Below are positions 6,181 through 13,155 of a DNA stretch of 13,420 nucleotides, in pieces (the first letter of the stretch is position 1; each line of letters opens with the position of its first letter). The notes under the pieces are model-generated. The model had not been told where the DNA came from. It saw only the letters and a program-made list of their open reading frames with translations, and ran no database searches. Origin of the DNA: Defluviicoccus vanus (GTDB lineage: Bacteria > Pseudomonadota > Alphaproteobacteria > Rhodospirillales > Defluviicoccaceae); assembly GCF_014672695.1 (NCBI RefSeq), contig NZ_CP053923.1, forward strand, positions 2,215,013 through 2,228,432. The letters are read 5' to 3'. The position numbers and the translations under genes were made by a program.

Positions 6181-7167
6181 TTAGCGCTGCAGCAGCGCCT
6201 TCGCCGCCGCGCGCACGCGGGCGTTTTCCGCGCCCTCCAGGTCGTGCAGCAACGCTCGCACCTCTTCGCGCTCGCGGTAGCCGGCGAGGCGTTCGATGCC
6301 GGCGAGGCGCAAGCGCTCCTGCTCGTCGGCATTGGCCACCAGTTCCAACAACATCGGCGACGGTTCATTGGCAGTCGGATCGACGGCATTGATCGCCGCA
6401 AGACGGACTTCGGGGCTTTCGTCGACAAGCGCCGTCTGCACCAGCGCATAGCCCGACTCGCCGGAGAACTGGGTCAGGGCACGCAGTGCCGCCACCCGCA
6501 CCTGAACGTCGGGATCGTTTTCGATCACCTCTCCCAGGGCGTTGACCCCGTCGTCGCCTGAGGTGGGATAGATGGTGCCGATCTTACGCACCCGGAGCGC
6601 CAGCGGCGGCAAGGTTGAGTCATCGTCATAGGTCCAGCCCAGGTTGCCGTCGAAGGGCGTCACCACGGCGCGGGCGACCGTATCCTTGGGAGGCGATGAG
6701 CCGGGACCGATCGCCTGTGGCTCAATCGCCTTCTCTGTCTCCGCCCCCGGGCCGAACACACGGATGCGGGTGATGCGACTGGCGACGCCGCTGGCCGAGG
6801 GGGCATACTCCACCATCAGGTGATTGGGCGCCACCAGCCGTTCGAGGCCGTCCTGTATCGGCACATCGCTGAACGACTGTGGCCGGGCAAGTCCCAATTC
6901 GCCGCGGACGAGTATCTTCGCCCCGGTGCCTTGCGCCACCTGGGTGAGGATAACGACGATAGGCACCTCCGCCACCTCGGCCGAGATGCGGCCACGCTCG
7001 ATGCGGACGCTGGCGTCGTCGCTCGCTGCCTTTGCCAGCGCTGCGCCCTGGCCGTAGCCGAGGCCGCCGAGGACCGTCGCGAACAGGCAAACGACCGACG
7101 TCGCGATGATCGAGCCGGTCCTTCGCCGCCGGCGATCGAAGACGGGTCGTGCGCAACGATTGGTCAT
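6181..7167 (-). CDS. Exported HEAT-repeat protein of unknown function
   Basis: This 328-residue protein probably lies outside the cytoplasm. A basic start (DRRRRR) is followed by a hydrophobic segment (18-40, GSIIATSVVCLFATVLGGLGYG) ending near ALAKA, a likely signal peptide with cleavage around residue 48. Residues about 53-122 resemble the secretin/TonB short N-terminal (STN) fold: an amphipathic strand VRIERG, then VPIVVILTQVAQGTGAKILV and DGLERLVAP. A linker follows. Residues about 200-328 are HEAT-type helical repeats, with DPDVQVRVAALRAL, SPEVRLAAINAV and ARVRAAAKALL as repeat cores. Such repeats bind other proteins. The ATG at 7167 was preferred over an upstream ATG at 7263 because it places the signal peptide at the N-terminus; no strong ribosome site is visible. 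It is convergent with the transporter (8-bp gap) and divergent from the gene at 7328. Confidence 0.8.
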   Translation of the reverse strand: MTNRCARPVFDRRRRRTGSIIATSVVCLFATVLGGLGYGQGAALAKAASDDASVRIERGRISAEVAEVPIVVILTQVAQGTGAKILVRGELGLARPQSFSDVPIQDGLERLVAPNHLMVEYAPSASGVASRITRIRVFGPGAETEKAIEPQAIGPGSSPPKDTVARAVVTPFDGNLGWTYDDDSTLPPLALRVRKIGTIYPTSGDDGVNALGEVIENDPDVQVRVAALRALTQFSGESGYALVQTALVDESPEVRLAAINAVDPTANEPSPMLLELVANADEQERLRLAGIERLAGYREREEVRALLHDLEGAENARVRAAAKALLQR

Positions 7168-7327
7168 AGCTGCCAGATAACCCTGCCCGCGGTTCAAGCG
7201 CAAGCGGTCGCGGCCGTGCGGCCGGCGATCACCTCCCCGCCAGCAGTTGCGTCGATGCGCCAACGGTGCTTCACTGCTGCGTGGACGCGATAGTTTCCGA
7301 CGGCTGGCAACGAAGGATCCGGCAGCC

Positions 7328-8296
7328 TTGAGTGAATCCCCCAGTGGTTTTGCCGCCGATCCCTTGGCCCACGCTGCCTCCCGGCAATGGTCAACCGATC
7401 AGCCGCCAGGAACACCGCCCGTAGTCGGCTTGATCGGTGGTAGCGGTCTCTATGCCATCGATGGTCTCACCGGGTCCGCTTGGTTGCGGGCATCTTCGCC
7501 CTGGGGCGAGCCCTCCGACGAACTGCTGCTCGGCTATATCGGCGATCAGAAGGCGGTTTTTCTGCCGCGCCACGGCCGGGGCCATCGGATCCCGCCCAGC
7601 GACCTCAACAACCGCGCCAACATCGATGCACTGAAGCGCCAGGGCGTCACCGAAATCGTTTCACTCTCCGCCTGCGGCTCGCTGCGCGAGGACCTGCCCC
7701 CGGGAACCTTCGTCCTCGTCGATCAATTCATCGATCGCACCTTCGCCCGGGCGAAGAGTTTCTTCGGCGAGGGGTTCGTTGCCCACGTAAGCATGGCGCA
7801 CCCGGTCTGTTCCCGTCTCGGTGCAGAGATCCTCGCCGCCGGCGAGGAGGTCGGCATCCCGATCGTCAATGGCGGCACGTACTTGGTGATGGAAGGCCCA
7901 CAGTTCTCCACCCTCGCCGAATCCAACCTTTACCGCGGCTGGGGTTGCGACGTCATCGGCATGACCAACATGCCAGAGGCGAAACTCGCTCGTGAGGCGG
8001 AGCTGTGCTACGCCAGCCTTGCCATGGTCACCGATTTCGATTGTTGGCATCCCGACCATGACCACGTGACGGTCGACTCGCTGATCAAGGTGCTCAACGA
8101 CAATGCCGATCGGGCGCGGGCGCTGATCAAGGCCCTGGTGCCACGATTGGCCGGTCGCAACGTCGCCTGCCATCAGGGCTGTCACACCGCACTCGCGACG
8201 GCGGTGATCACGCCACCCCACGCCCGCAGCCCGGACCTTGCCGCCAAGCTCGACGCCGTCGCCGGCCGCATCATGGGGAATGTGGGCAACCCGTAG
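7328..8296 (+). CDS. mtnP: S-methyl-5'-thioadenosine phosphorylase
   Basis: This enzyme splits methylthioadenosine, a by-product of polyamine and other SAM-using pathways, with phosphate into adenine and methylthioribose-1-phosphate, the first step of methionine salvage. Conserved blocks, numbered from the TTG start, are GLIGGSGLY (34-42, phosphate site), RHGRGH (81-86), NNRANIDAL (94-102), ACGSLRE (115-121), DQFIDRT (132-138), MEGPQFST (188-195) and TDFDCWH (235-241). In TDFDCWH, two Asp match the adenine-binding residues of human MTAP. The start is unclear. TTG at 7328 has GAAGGA at 7312-7317 and gives 322 residues, about 30 more than usual. An in-frame ATG at 7247 would add 27 more, of poor conservation. 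No other salvage gene lies next to it. Confidence 0.93.
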   Translation: MSESPSGFAADPLAHAASRQWSTDQPPGTPPVVGLIGGSGLYAIDGLTGSAWLRASSPWGEPSDELLLGYIGDQKAVFLPRHGRGHRIPPSDLNNRANIDALKRQGVTEIVSLSACGSLREDLPPGTFVLVDQFIDRTFARAKSFFGEGFVAHVSMAHPVCSRLGAEILAAGEEVGIPIVNGGTYLVMEGPQFSTLAESNLYRGWGCDVIGMTNMPEAKLAREAELCYASLAMVTDFDCWHPDHDHVTVDSLIKVLNDNADRARALIKALVPRLAGRNVACHQGCHTALATAVITPPHARSPDLAAKLDAVAGRIMGNVGNP

Positions 8297-8420
8297 GCGG
8301 CGTACGTTTCACCGGTGGGGCGGATACGACGCGGCTTCACCGACTCCCCGCGCCCCACGACCTCGCAGACTCCCGATCGCCGTCACGGCGAGGTTATCGA
8401 CGCCACCTCGCAAAGCTGAC

Positions 8421-8451
8421 GCCATCGCCCAGATATGATCGGGGCGATGGC
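8421..8451. repeat. Perfect 10-bp inverted repeat between mtnP and the next gene
   Basis: GCCATCGCCC (8421-8430) is the exact reverse complement of 8442-8451, with an 11-base loop. A second, smaller stem lies just before it (TCGCCG 8377-8382 with CGGCGA 8386-8391, loop TCA). Both are in the 265-base gap after mtnP. Neither has a T-run on either strand, so they are not textbook terminators, though they could stop or stabilise the mtnP message. Confidence 0.4.
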
Positions 8452-8523
8452 GCGGGATCGCGGCGAAGAGCAACCGGGTGCGCACCTCTTTGGAAGCAGC
8501 AGCGCAAACAGACGCGCGGCGGA

Positions 8524-8542
8524 CTTGAATCAGAAATTCAAG
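8524..8542. repeat. Perfect 7-bp inverted repeat just before a ribosome site
   Basis: CTTGAAT (8524-8530) and ATTCAAG (8536-8542) are exact reverse complements with a five-base loop. The repeat ends four bases before the AGGGAG ribosome site (8547-8552) of the oxidoreductase at 8562. It is AT-rich against its surroundings, which makes a binding site or a small leader hairpin plausible. Confidence 0.4.
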
Positions 8543-8561
8543 GATCAGGGAGCACAAAGCG

Positions 8562-9446
8562 ATGAGAGTGGGGATGATCGGCGTCGGACGGATGGGCGCC
8601 GGGATGGCGGCGAACCTGCTGCAGGCCGGCCATGAGCTCTGCGTCTACAATCGCTCGCCGGAGAAGGCAGCCGCGTTGATCGCCCAGGGGGCACGCGCCG
8701 CGGCCAGCATCGCTGATGCCTGCGGTGGCGATGCGGTGCTGAGCATGCTCGCCAATGACGAAGCAGTCGAAAGTGTGGTTTTCGCCGACGGTGGCATCGC
8801 TGCCAGTCTGCCGGCCGGCGCCCTCCACATCTCTTCGAGCACGATCAGCGTCGCTCTGGTGGAGCGGCTGACGGCTGCCCATCGCGACGTTGGGCAGCGG
8901 TTCGTTGCCGCACCGGTATTTGGCCGGCCGCATCTGGCGGCAGCAGGTCAACTGTTCGTCATCGCTGCCGGCGAACCGGCGGCAATCGAAGCAGCGACGC
9001 CAGTCCTCGACGCCATCGGCCAGAAAACCTTCGTCGTGGGAGAGACGCCGCAGATTGCCAATCTGATCAAGATCAGCGGCAATTTCCTCATTGCTTCGGT
9101 AATGGAATCGTTGGGCGAGGCAATGGCGCTGGTGGGTAAGGCCGGAATTGACCGGCGACAATATCTCGAAATTCTCACCTCGACGCTTTTCAACGCACCT
9201 GTGTATTCCACCTATGGTGGCTTGGTGGCTGACGGTAATTTCGAGCCGGCCGGCTTCGCCGCGCCGCTGGGCTACAAGGATATCCGCCTCGCCCTCGCCG
9301 CCGCGGACGAACTTCGTGTGCCGATGCCGTTGGCCAGCCTGCTCCGCGACCGCTTCCTCACCTTGCTCGCGCAAGGCGGCGACCATCTCGACTGGTCGGC
9401 GATCGGCGGTCTGGCGGCAAAGGATGCGGGCGTGCCTTACCGTTGA
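8562..9446 (+). CDS. NAD(P)-dependent oxidoreductase of the 3-hydroxyisobutyrate / 6-phosphogluconate dehydrogenase family
   Basis: This 294-residue cytoplasmic enzyme belongs to the beta-hydroxyacid dehydrogenase family, which oxidises or reduces small hydroxy acids or semialdehydes with NAD(H) or NADP(H). The N-terminal Rossmann fold opens with VGMIGVGRMGAGMA (3-16). YNRSPEK (29-35) follows the second strand; the Arg there suggests NADP. The substrate loop is HISSSTIS (89-96), and the third conserved block is AAPVFGRPHLAAAGQLFV (116-133). The catalytic lysine is K170 in LIKISGN (168-174), and GYKDIRLAL (237-245) forms the C-terminal substrate site. The Phe after PV, where classic 3-hydroxyisobutyrate dehydrogenases have SGG, points to a glyoxylate/succinic semialdehyde reductase or imine reductase branch. 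AGGGAG at 8547-8552 fixes the ATG. It may be co-transcribed with the next gene, 64 bases on. Confidence 0.92.
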   Translation: MRVGMIGVGRMGAGMAANLLQAGHELCVYNRSPEKAAALIAQGARAAASIADACGGDAVLSMLANDEAVESVVFADGGIAASLPAGALHISSSTISVALVERLTAAHRDVGQRFVAAPVFGRPHLAAAGQLFVIAAGEPAAIEAATPVLDAIGQKTFVVGETPQIANLIKISGNFLIASVMESLGEAMALVGKAGIDRRQYLEILTSTLFNAPVYSTYGGLVADGNFEPAGFAAPLGYKDIRLALAAADELRVPMPLASLLRDRFLTLLAQGGDHLDWSAIGGLAAKDAGVPYR

Positions 9447-9510
9447 GAACGACCAGCCGCTCACGCGTCCACGAACACTTTCGCCAAACCTGCTTCCAGT
9501 GAGGTAATGC

Positions 9511-10524
9511 ATGGAAGAGATCGCGATTGGCGCCTCCGGCCTCAGCACATCCCGCATCGGTCTCGGCACTTGGGCGATCGGTGGCTGGATGTGGGGCGGC
9601 AGCGATGAAGCCCGATCCATCGCCACCATCCGCGCTGCGGTCGAGCGGGGCATAACGCTGATCGATACCGCCCCCGTCTACGGCTTTGGCCGGTCGGAGG
9701 AAATCGTCGGCAAAGCGCTCGCTGAAGGCGGTCTGCGCAATAAGGTGCAGATCGCCACCAAAGTCGGCCTGGCGTGGCAGAATGGCCAGGTGTACCGCGA
9801 CTCGCGGGCGGAACGGATTCGCCAGGAGATCGACGACTCGCTGCGGCGGCTGCGGACGGACGTCATTGACCTCTATCAGGTGCACTGGCCGGACTTCGAA
9901 ACCCCGATCGAGGAAACGGCGCGGACGCTGGAAGATCTGCAGCGCCAGGGTAAGATCCGCGCCATTGGCGTCAGCAACTATGCCCCAGCGCAGATGGATG
10001 CCTTCCGTGCGGTCACCCGGCTCGACGCCGTTCAGCCGCCCTACAACCTTTTCGAGCGCGAGATCGAGGCCGATGTGCTGCCCTATGCGACGAGCAGCGG
10101 TCTCACCGTCCTCAGCTATGGCGCATTATGTCGCGGCCTGCTCAGCGGTCGGATAACACCGGAGACCACCTTTGATGGCGATGATTTACGCAAAGTCGAT
10201 CCCAAATTCCGGAACGCTCGGTTTCGCCAGTATCTTGCCGCAGTGGAAGCACTGAAACGGCTGGCGCAGGATCGCTTCGGCAAATCGGTGCTGACGCTGG
10301 CCTTGCGCTGGGTGCTCGATCAGGGACCGACCGTCGCCCTCTGGGGCGCCCGCGATCCGGCACAGCTCGATCCAATGCACGACGTGGATGGCTGGCACAT
10401 CGACGAGGCCAGCAAAGCCGAGATCGACGCGATCCTCAATCACTGCGTCACCGATCCGGTGTCGCCAGCGTTCATGGCACCACCCCGCCGCCGGCCGAAT
10501 ACGGTACGGCCGGAAAAGCGCTAG
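9511..10524 (+). CDS. Aldo/keto reductase
   Basis: This 337-residue TIM-barrel NADPH-dependent oxidoreductase reduces aldehydes or ketones, or acts on a sugar. The catalytic tetrad is visible: D52 (IDTAPVYG), Y57, K84 (ATKVGL) and H125 (YQVHWPD). The family motifs GVSNY and the cofactor-binding C-terminal part (LALRWVLDQGPTVALWGAR) are present. The N-terminus (LGTWAIGGWMWGG) is like the YajO/Tas and general stress protein 69 group. GAGG at 9501-9504 supports the ATG at 9511. Its TAG stop is formed by the TA target of the IS630-type element plus the first base of that element. Removing the element would give TAA at the same place, so the protein is unchanged. The true substrate cannot be told; the preceding oxidoreductase may act in the same pathway. 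Confidence 0.93.
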   Translation: MEEIAIGASGLSTSRIGLGTWAIGGWMWGGSDEARSIATIRAAVERGITLIDTAPVYGFGRSEEIVGKALAEGGLRNKVQIATKVGLAWQNGQVYRDSRAERIRQEIDDSLRRLRTDVIDLYQVHWPDFETPIEETARTLEDLQRQGKIRAIGVSNYAPAQMDAFRAVTRLDAVQPPYNLFEREIEADVLPYATSSGLTVLSYGALCRGLLSGRITPETTFDGDDLRKVDPKFRNARFRQYLAAVEALKRLAQDRFGKSVLTLALRWVLDQGPTVALWGARDPAQLDPMHDVDGWHIDEASKAEIDAILNHCVTDPVSPAFMAPPRRRPNTVRPEKR

Positions 10525-10614
10525 AGCGGAGGCCGATCTGAGTGAATCGTTGGGGATTCCCATTGGGGGCTGGTTCTGATTCAAGATGTCTGCCGGAGGA
10601 GGAGGCCGGTGGAC

Positions 10615-11040
10615 ATGTCGACAGCGCTTTCCCTCGATCTTCGCGTCCGGGTTCTCAAGGCGGTGGCGGAAGGCGCGAGCCATCGCGCGGCGGCGGCGCG
10701 GTTCGGCGTCAGCGCCGCTAGCGTGAGCCGATGGCGGGCGCTGGAGCGGACGCAGGGTGATCCGCGCCCTGGCCCGCTCGGCGGCGACCGCCGCTCCGCC
10801 CGCGTCGAGGCGCAAGGCGCGCTGATCCGGCAGCTGATCGAGGCGACGCCGGACGTCACCACCGAAGAGCTGCGCGCGACGCTGGCCGAGCGGGGCCACG
10901 GCTTCGGCTACGGCACGCTGCAGCGGTTCTTCCGCCGCCACGGGCTGACGCGCAAAAAAAGACCGGCCATGCGACCGAACAGGACCGCCCCGACATCCTG
11001 AAGCAGCGCGAGGCGTGGTTCGACGGCCAGATCGACCTAG
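10615..11040 (+). pseudogene. IS630-type transposase, 5' part (cut by inner insertion)
   Basis: The first 119 or so codons encode the DNA-binding half of an IS630 transposase: a helix-turn-helix (AVAEGASHRAAAARFGVSAASVSRW) and a second helical domain ending FFRRHGLTRKK. The ATG at 10615 has a long GGAGGAGGAGG ribosome site (10595-10605) in front; GTG at 10609 is possible. At a run of seven A (10964-10970) the reading must slip back one base to pass from TRKK to KTGHATEQDRPD, the continuation expected for the family. Without the slip it ends at 11001. The second part runs to FDGQIDL, where the inner element enters at CTAG (11037-11040). Confidence 0.85.
11037..11040. repeat. Left copy of CTAG target duplication
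   Basis: CTAG directly precedes the left end of the inner element, and the same tetranucleotide follows its right end at 12614-12617. CTAG is its own reverse complement, so the exact cut cannot be fixed. Removing the element with one copy restores the outer transposase frame. Confidence 0.85.
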
Positions 11041-12613
11041 CAGCCTGTCGGACTTGCGTCTCGGGCGTCGCCGGACCTGCGTAGGGATCGGTGCGTCGGC
11101 GCCTCTGTCAGCGCCATTTTGGGCGGTGCGGTCGCGCTGGCGCGCCTGCGGAACTGGCCGCGCAGGCTAGACGGCGCGGCTGAGGGCGAACATCCGCTTC
11201 AGGTTCCATGCCATGGTTACAAGCCTCCACTCGCCACGGGCGGCATTGAGCCCGCGCAGCAGGAACTGCCGGAACCCCAGCACGGACTTGATGATGCCAA
11301 ACACTGGCTCGGGCGTCTGCTTGCGCAGGGCGTAGAGCGCGCGGCCCTGCGGCGTGCGCAGCCGATACGCCATCGCCTGAACCGGGGTGGGGTCTTCGGG
11401 CGCCGGTGGCGCCGCAGCGAAGCGCTCTTGCAGGCTGAGATGATGCGCCTCGCGACCAAGTGCGATCAGCGGTTCGATCCCGCCGGCCACACAGGCCTGC
11501 ACATTCGCCTCGCTGAAGTAGCCATTGTCCGCCAACAGCATGTCCGGCCTGCCGAGCACGTCCGGCAGAGTGCCGATCTTGTCCAGCATGGGTGTAAGCT
11601 GCTGCTTGTCGTTGGGCGCCTGCACCACGTCGGCGACCACCACCAGCAGACTGCCCGCCGCCACCGCCGCCTGCGCATTGTAGCACTGCTCAAAACCGCC
11701 GCCCGCCACCGCCATGATGCGGCTTTCCTCGTCGGTCAGATTGATCTGATCCGTGGGCAGCGGCGTCGCCACCGGCGGCTTCGGCTCACGGCCCGTGGGC
11801 TTCTTGCCGGTGGCCGCTGCCTTGGCGTCCCGTGCTGCGAGTTTCGCCTGATGGTCTGCCTGCTCCCGTTCGAAGCGTTCCTTCGCGCGGGCCTCGATCT
11901 TCGCCCGGGCCTCGGCGAGCCTGGACAACCGTTCCTCACGTCGCGCCAGTTCGTCGGGGATCGACATGCCGTCAGCGATGTCCACCTGGTCCGCCGCTTC
12001 TGCCTTGGCCATGAGATCGGCCACTTCGGCCTGCAGTTGGGCCTCCAGCTTGCCCGCATGGTCATAGGACAGCGCGCTGTGCCGGCTGGCATTGGCGTGG
12101 ACCTTGGTCCCGTCGAGCCCGACCGTTCCCAGCTTCAGCACGCCCATCTCGCGCGCGAGCACCAGCACCTGGACGAACAGCTTCTCGATCTGCGGCAGAA
12201 AGCGTCGGCGGAACGCGGCGATGGTGTCATGGTCCGGATGATCGTTCGCCGCGATGAAGCGGAACGCCACGCTGTCATAGGTCGCCCGCTCCAGCTTGCG
12301 GCTGGAGAACACCCCGGTGGCGTAGCCGTAGATCAGAATGCCCAGCAGAAGGCTGGGGTGGTAGGACGCTTCCCCAGAGCCACGGTAGCTGCCGGTCATC
12401 GGCCGCAGATCCAGCCCCGCGATCACCTCCACCACGAACCGCGCCAAGTGCCGCTGCGGAAGCCACTCGTCCACCGACGGCGGCATCAGAAATCCGCTGT
12501 CGCGGTCGATCGGGCGGAAGTTGCTCATGCCGAAGAGGTCCGGGCCGGGGGCGTGAATCCATGCCCGGATTCTATAACCCACAGCTCCGCCTCGCGTTAA
12601 GTCCGACAGGCTG
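11041..12613 (-). mobile_element. IS1182-type insertion sequence nested in the IS630 element
   Basis: This 1573-bp element is bounded by perfect 15-bp inverted repeats, CAGCCTGTCGGACTT at 11041-11055 and its reverse complement at 12599-12613, with CTAG on both sides. If the symmetric CTAG is counted, the repeat reads two bases longer. It carries one long transposase gene on the minus strand, filling almost the whole element, and looks intact. Confidence 0.92.
11167..12528 (-). CDS. IS1182-family transposase
   Basis: This 453-residue DDE transposase moves the inner element. The N-terminal domain (FRPIDRDSGFLMPPSVDEWL, 4-23, then DLRPMTGSYRGSGEASYHP and LLGILIYGYATG) is the InsH/DUF772-type DNA-binding part. 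The catalytic residues fit D139 (VGLDGTKVHANAS), D334 (LLADNGYFSE) and E407 (TPEPVFGIIKSVLG). A charged coiled-coil insertion of about 90 residues, rich in Ala, Glu, Lys and Arg (about 158-250), separates the first two, as in IS1182 relatives. The ATG at 12528 was chosen because known members start near MSNFRPIDRD. The frame is open further upstream to the element end, and no strong ribosome site is seen. No stop or frameshift interrupts it, so the element may still be active. Confidence 0.93.
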   Translation of the reverse strand: MSNFRPIDRDSGFLMPPSVDEWLPQRHLARFVVEVIAGLDLRPMTGSYRGSGEASYHPSLLLGILIYGYATGVFSSRKLERATYDSVAFRFIAANDHPDHDTIAAFRRRFLPQIEKLFVQVLVLAREMGVLKLGTVGLDGTKVHANASRHSALSYDHAGKLEAQLQAEVADLMAKAEAADQVDIADGMSIPDELARREERLSRLAEARAKIEARAKERFEREQADHQAKLAARDAKAAATGKKPTGREPKPPVATPLPTDQINLTDEESRIMAVAGGGFEQCYNAQAAVAAGSLLVVVADVVQAPNDKQQLTPMLDKIGTLPDVLGRPDMLLADNGYFSEANVQACVAGGIEPLIALGREAHHLSLQERFAAAPPAPEDPTPVQAMAYRLRTPQGRALYALRKQTPEPVFGIIKSVLGFRQFLLRGLNAARGEWRLVTMAWNLKRMFALSRAV

Positions 12614-13140
12614 CTAGCCCCGGAGCGCCTCGTGTTCATCGACGAGACCTGGGCGAAGACCAACATGGGCCGTACCTACGGCCGCGCGCCCCGCGGCGAG
12701 CGGCTGCGCATGGGCTTCCCCATGGCCACTGGAAGACCACGACCTTCGTCGGCGCCCTGACCATGCGCGGCATGATCGCCCCCTTCGTGCTCACCGGAGC
12801 GATCAACCGCGACGCCTTTGATGCCTATGTCGAGAAGGTGCTCGTCCCCGAGCTCCGCCCCGGCGACATCGTGATCATGGACAACCTGTCCAGCCACAAG
12901 GGGCCGCGCACCGACGCGCTGATCAAGGACGCGGGCGCCAGCCTCCTCTTCCTGCCGCCCTACAGCCCCGACTTCAACCCCATTGAGAAGGCGTTCGCGA
13001 AGCTCAAGGCCCTGCTCCGCAAGGCCGCCGAGCGCACCGTCGAAGCCCTCTGGGCCGCCATCGGCCGCTTCGCCGACGACTTCACCCCAGCCGAGTGCGC
13101 AAACTACTTCAGCGCCTGCGGATACGATCCAGACTGGTAG
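12614..13140 (+). pseudogene. IS630-type transposase, 3' part with all three DDE residues
   Basis: Joined to the 5' part across one CTAG, translation reads FDGQIDLAPERLVFIDETW without a break. The catalytic residues are the Asp of FIDETW, the Asp of IMDNLSSHK and the Glu of NPIEKAFAKLK. A one-base loss in a C run (12718-12721) shifts the frame: the family sequence GFPHGHWKTTTF needs one more C. After that point the frame continues to the TAG at 13138-13140, which lies inside the right inverted repeat. Counting one slip at the A run and restoring the lost C, the full transposase would be 316 residues. The gene is thus broken twice, by the insertion and by the deletion. Confidence 0.88.
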
Positions 13141-13155
13141 GATTCCGCTCTAATA

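Larger units (their letters stand above)
10524..13150 (+). mobile_element. IS630-family insertion sequence, interrupted by an IS1182-type element
   Basis: The element is bounded by the TA dinucleotide on both sides (10522-10523 and 13151-13152), the normal IS630 target duplication. The ends form imperfect inverted repeats of 27 bases (10524-10550 and 13124-13150), 19 of 27 matching; the outer seven bases GAGCGGA are identical. Without the inner element and one CTAG copy it is 1050 bp, the usual size. Its transposase gene is split and frameshifted, so this copy is probably dead unless supplied in trans. Confidence 0.88.

Noticed and set aside
6184..6198. GCGCTGC-A-GCAGCGC palindrome as a terminator between convergent genes
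   Set aside because: It lies in the last codons of the HEAT-repeat gene, has no T-run, and is explained by Leu-Leu-Gln-Arg codons.
7247..7327. The earlier ATG of the mtnP frame as the real start
   Set aside because: The added residues have no similarity to the family, no good ribosome site was seen, and they would crowd the divergent promoter region; TTG at 7328 with GAAGGA is preferred but not proven.
11119..12600. A 493-codon open frame on the plus strand
   Set aside because: It is the exact antisense of the IS1182-type transposase; its translation is rich in Arg, Gly and His with no family motif, an effect of GC-rich codon use.
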